Shown: piece by piece, positions 60,235 to 64,000 of the stretch | Position numbering within the stretch: position 1 is the first letter of the stretch | Layout of the letters: each line of letters begins with the position of its first letter | Assembly (NCBI RefSeq): GCF_000765235.1 | Contig: NZ_JPJG01000014.1 | Coordinates: 1-64,000 of the forward strand | DNA length: 64,000 nucleotides | DNA from: Oscillibacter sp. ER4 | Lineage (GTDB): Bacteria > Bacillota > Clostridia > Oscillospirales > Oscillospiraceae | Direction: 5' to 3' | Notes under the pieces: model-generated | Told to the model about the DNA's origin: nothing | Databases searched by the model: none | Seen by the model: the letters and a program-made list of their open reading frames with translations, nothing else | Program-made: the position numbers and the translations under genes

Positions 60235-60432
60235 TTACAGGTTCTTCTCGTAGCTCTCGATCATCTTTTTAACCATCTGGCCGCCGACAGAGCCAGCCTC
60301 GCGGGAGGTCAGATCGCCGTTGTAGCCCTGCTTGAGGTTGACGCCGACCTCGCTGGCGGCTTCCATCTTGAACTTGTTCATAGCGGCCTTGGCCTCGGGG
60401 ATGTTGAGCTTGTTGCTGTTCTTGCTGGACAT
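60235..60432 (-). CDS. Alpha/beta-type small acid-soluble spore protein
   Basis: The 65-residue protein starts at ATG 60432 after AAGGAG. It has the family's germination-protease region KMEAASEVGV and the DNA-binding block GYNGDLTSREAGSVGGQMVKKMIESYE. These proteins coat DNA in the spore core and protect it. Its presence is direct evidence for endospore formation. It should be made in the forespore under sigma-G; I did not identify that promoter. Confidence 0.95.
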   Translation of the reverse strand: MSSKNSNKLNIPEAKAAMNKFKMEAASEVGVNLKQGYNGDLTSREAGSVGGQMVKKMIESYEKNL

Positions 60433-60591
60433 AATGATTTTCTCCTTTTCCTACAATTGTTTTTGGTTTCACCTGTTTGAAAGAGTTTTGCTGTTTGGGT
60501 ATCGCAAGGGTAGTTTGACTCATAAAAAATCGGATATGCAGTTTTTCTGCTGGTAAGTTTTATCAGCGCTTCTTCGCGCACGAACGCTGAT

Positions 60592-60620
60592 TTGACAATC
60601 GCTTTTCTTTCCTCTATAAT
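60592..60620 (+). promoter_or_regulatory. Promoter of the TIGR04255-type gene
   Basis: TTGACA (60592-60597), 17 bases, TATAAT (60615-60620). Confidence 0.8.
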
Positions 60621-60659
60621 TTATAATCAAAATTGCAACATGACGGAGGTATTTACGTT

Positions 60660-61448
60660 ATGATCTCTTCCGATAACCGCCGCTACGCCTACGGCAAATC
60701 TCAGCTCATCGAAGTCATCTGCCAGCTGCGCTTCCCCACCATTCTCTCGATCGACACGCGCGAGCCCGCCGACTTTCAGGAGACCGTGCGCGCGGCGTTC
60801 CCGCGCTACCAGTGCCAGGTGGAAAAGCTGCCCGGCGTGAACGGCGCGCCCGCGCGGACGGTCAATAACCACACGTTCATTTCCGAGGACGGCGGCTACA
60901 AGCTGAGCCTCACGAAGGACTTTATCGCCCTTTCTACCATGCGCTACACGCACTGGGAGGACTTTGCCGCCCGTCTCGACGAGCCGCTCGGCCAGTTTAT
61001 CAAGATTTACCGTCCCAACTGCTTTGACCGCGTGGGGCTTCGCTTTGTGAACGCCATTTCGCGCGAGCAGCTTGGCCTCACGGGCCGCCGCTGGAACGAT
61101 CTGCTCCAGCCGCCGTACCTCGGCATTCTCGACGAGGACGACGTGGACGAGGCAAGCGTCGCCAAGTGCTCGGTCGACGTCGAGCGCAAGCTCGATGCGC
61201 TCGCGGCGCTCAAGCTGCACGCGGGCCCAGGCTTTGTCCAGCGCAACATCCGCAGCGGCAATCAGGTTCAGCAGGTACAAGAAAAGGAAGTGCGCTTCAT
61301 CTTCGATCAGGATGTGTACTCCACCGGCAAAGTGAAGGTCGCCGCCGTGGCGGAAACGCTCAACGCCCTGCACGCACACTCCGACAGCGTCTTTTCCGAC
61401 GCGATCACCACCGTGCTCCACGACGCGATGGAGCCGGAATATCTGTAA
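60660..61448 (+). CDS. TIGR04255 family protein
   Basis: The 262-residue protein starts at ATG 60660, nine bases after GGAGG. It opens RYAYGKSQLIEVICQLRFPTILSIDTREPADFQETVRAAFPRYQ and has TNHTFISEDGGYKLSLTKDFIALSTMRYTHWEDFAARL-like and IYRPNCFDRVGLRFVNAI blocks. These match the sporadically distributed TIGR04255 family, whose function is unknown and which often occurs in accessory DNA. It has a strong promoter. Paired with the downstream membrane protein gene. Confidence 0.82.
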   Translation: MISSDNRRYAYGKSQLIEVICQLRFPTILSIDTREPADFQETVRAAFPRYQCQVEKLPGVNGAPARTVNNHTFISEDGGYKLSLTKDFIALSTMRYTHWEDFAARLDEPLGQFIKIYRPNCFDRVGLRFVNAISREQLGLTGRRWNDLLQPPYLGILDEDDVDEASVAKCSVDVERKLDALAALKLHAGPGFVQRNIRSGNQVQQVQEKEVRFIFDQDVYSTGKVKVAAVAETLNALHAHSDSVFSDAITTVLHDAMEPEYL

Positions 61449-61467
61449 AAGCGATGTGAAGTAAATT

Positions 61468-61992
61468 TTGGCAAAGAAAACACATGAACTGGCGCTGTGC
61501 GGCGTACTGTGCGCGCTCGCGGTCGCCTTCCTCTGGCTCAGCGGCGTCATTCCGCTCTCGACCTACGCCTGGCCGATCCTCGCATCGACTACGCTTTTGC
61601 CCGCGCGCGAGGAATGCCGCAAAAGCTACGCATGGAGCTGCTTTGCCGCGGCGGCGGTCTTGGGACTTCTTCTCTGCGCGGATAAGGAAGCGGCCCTCGT
61701 TTTTTGCTTTCTCGGCTATTATCCCCTCGTGAAGCCGAATCTTGACGCGATCTCGCCCAAAGCGCTGCGGCTTCTGGCGAAGCTCGGTCTCTGCGCCGTG
61801 AGCATGGGCGTCATGTACGCGCTCATCATCTTTGTCTTTAAGCTCCCCGCCGTGGTGCAGGAGTTTTCCGAGAGCGCAGCGTGGCTGCTGTGGGCGACGG
61901 CGGCGATGGGGCTGCTGCTCTTTTTCGTCTACGATCTGCTCATCGACCGGCTGGCGGTCGTCTATCGCCGCCGCCGTGGTAAAAAGGCATAA
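61468..61992 (+). CDS. Small membrane protein, five-segment
   Basis: A TTG start at 61468 gives 174 residues; the ribosome site is weak (GTGAAG). The opening KKTHELALCGVLCALAVAFLWLSGVIPLSTYAWPILAS and a further three to four hydrophobic segments resemble the S-component/ECF-like or CPBP-adjacent small integral proteins of Clostridia, but no family residue pattern is decisive. It lies 19 bases after the TIGR04255 gene and is likely co-transcribed. Function unknown. Confidence 0.6.
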   Translation: MAKKTHELALCGVLCALAVAFLWLSGVIPLSTYAWPILASTTLLPAREECRKSYAWSCFAAAAVLGLLLCADKEAALVFCFLGYYPLVKPNLDAISPKALRLLAKLGLCAVSMGVMYALIIFVFKLPAVVQEFSESAAWLLWATAAMGLLLFFVYDLLIDRLAVVYRRRRGKKA

Positions 61993-62282
61993 ATTTCGGC
62001 ACTTTTTGTTATTCATCTTACCAAAATACAGCATGAAAGCGCGGTTTTCCGTTGTGGAAAGCCGCGCTTTGCCGTATACTGAATTTGGGCAATTTTGCTC
62101 ACTTCCATTCCCTCCCGCCTGCGCTACTCCACCTTTTACGTACCGCTCGCGGGAAATACAAAAGGAGGAACGTTTTCCGCCGAACCGGCGGTGCGGCAGT
62201 GTGGAGACCTGCCGTAAAGCGGCGCGCTCAGGCGGCTGCGAGGTCCTGCATCGCGGAGGCGGCAGGACTGCGGTTCACGATT
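61993..62282. other. Leader of the MsmK-type ATPase gene
   Basis: There is a hairpin of AAGCGCGGTTTTCC with GGAAAGCCGCGCTT (about 62037-62069), then GC-rich sequence with several short inverted repeats before the ATG at 62283. No strong ribosome site is seen close to that ATG. No gene is supported. Confidence 0.45.
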
Positions 62283-63497
<1,215 letters not shown>

Positions 63498-63540
63498 TTT
63501 TTGGAAAATTTCCCTTTTAAGGGAAGAATATTGCAGCCCA

Positions 63541-64000
63541 AGGGCTGCGTGAATAAAGGGGGCCATTCTCTCACGTGAGAGAATGGCCCCCTTTGACCCC
63601 CAAGAGAACGCAAGGGGCGCTGCCCCTTGACCCCGACATTGCTGGTCTGGAGCTTGAAGAGCTGCACGCGCTGCGCAATCAGGTGCGGTGTACATGGCTT
63701 CGCCATGAATCCCTACGTTTCGACACATCCAGCAACCGCGCCTTACTATCGTGAGGCGCGTGTGACGTTACGTCGGCGGCAGACTGCCTGCGGAATGCGG
63801 CATTGCTGCGCTCGCCGCATTGATTAGCACTCCGGTAGGCGGAAATTAGTCTGCACTCCTACAAGATGAGCAGAGCGGCAGCGGATAGTAGGAGCAGGTC
63901 AAATCGTATAGCAATGCTAACGCGGCAAAGCCGCGCGCAGGCAGCTGCATTCCGGAGGCACAAAGATTGTTCAAGCTCCAAACTGCCAATCTAAACCTTT
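63541..64000. repeat. Structured intergenic repeat E (near complete, right side cut by window)
   Basis: A hairpin at about 63554-63595 (AAAGGGGGCCATTCTCTCACGTG palindrome) is followed by ACCCCCAAGAGAACG and a body from 63638 to 63990. The body is bounded by inverted ends ATTGCTGGTCTGGAGCTTGAA and, inverted, ATTGGCAGTTTGGAGCTTGAA (17 of 21 match). The body aligns with repeat A over almost its whole length, lacking only the 57-base segment with module M. The matching right-hand hairpin would lie past the window edge. Confidence 0.85.

Overview
The window looks like the chromosome of a GC-rich, endospore-forming Clostridia, most likely an Oscillospirales-type gut anaerobe. The evidence is an alpha/beta small acid-soluble spore protein, a PdaB-like deacetylase, a cyclic di-GMP-I riboswitch, strong AGGAGG ribosome sites, lipoproteins with the LAAC lipobox, and metabolism built on amino acids, sugars and molybdenum cofactor. 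No species is claimed. Most genes are housekeeping or transport genes in short operons. The accessory interest lies in the gaps between them.

Layout. 1-1.7 kb: an integrase fragment, a small gene, a broken DUF4160 gene and a truncated PdaB-like deacetylase, probably a mobile-element scar. 1.8-5.2 kb: polar amino acid ABC transporter plus an ornithine cyclodeaminase-like enzyme. 5.6-7.4 kb: KdpDE-like two-component pair. 7.5-8.6 kb: OadG-like subunit and TrmO. 8.7-9.4 kb: large structured repeat A. 9.4-13.2 kb: PEPCK-like P-loop protein, YitT protein and a three-gene operon of small proteins. 13.3-14.7 kb: tRNA-Thr, tRNA-Tyr and a LexA/CI-type repressor with its operators. 14.8-16.9 kb: paired G3E GTPases, one with a very long His-rich stretch. 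17.0-19.6 kb: repeat B, a membrane protein, and a c-di-GMP riboswitch ahead of a zinc-ribbon repeat gene with an in-frame TGA. 19.9-25.2 kb: aminotransferases and small enzymes. 25.3-25.7 kb: tRNA-Ser with a duplicated 3' tail and a second structured repeat. 26-27 kb: membrane-anchored barnase with barstar. 27-30 kb: TetR regulator and oleate hydratase. 30-36 kb: phosphatase-GNAT fusion, YgiQ radical SAM protein, membrane protein and CstA. 36-42 kb: threonine pathway (thrC-thrH divergent from hom-ask-asd). 42-48 kb: LacI-regulated sugar ABC transporter plus MalQ. 48-54.6 kb: molybdate uptake and molybdenum cofactor operon, interrupted by repeats. 54.7-57.8 kb: IclR regulator, MATE pump and MerR regulator. 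57.9-59.9 kb: MogA, radical SAM protein and DUF5662 protein. 60-63.5 kb: spore protein, TIGR04255-type protein, membrane protein and an MsmK-type ATPase that could energise the 43-46 kb sugar transporter. 63.5-64 kb: repeat E.

The strongest unexplained signal is a family of intergenic elements (A, B, C and E, plus a loose module at D). They carry long hairpins whose stems differ in sequence but stay paired, and terminal inverted repeats. A second, unrelated two-hairpin repeat lies after tRNA-Ser and upstream of modA. These could be non-autonomous mobile DNA, structured RNA, or both. No autonomous transposase for them lies in the window.
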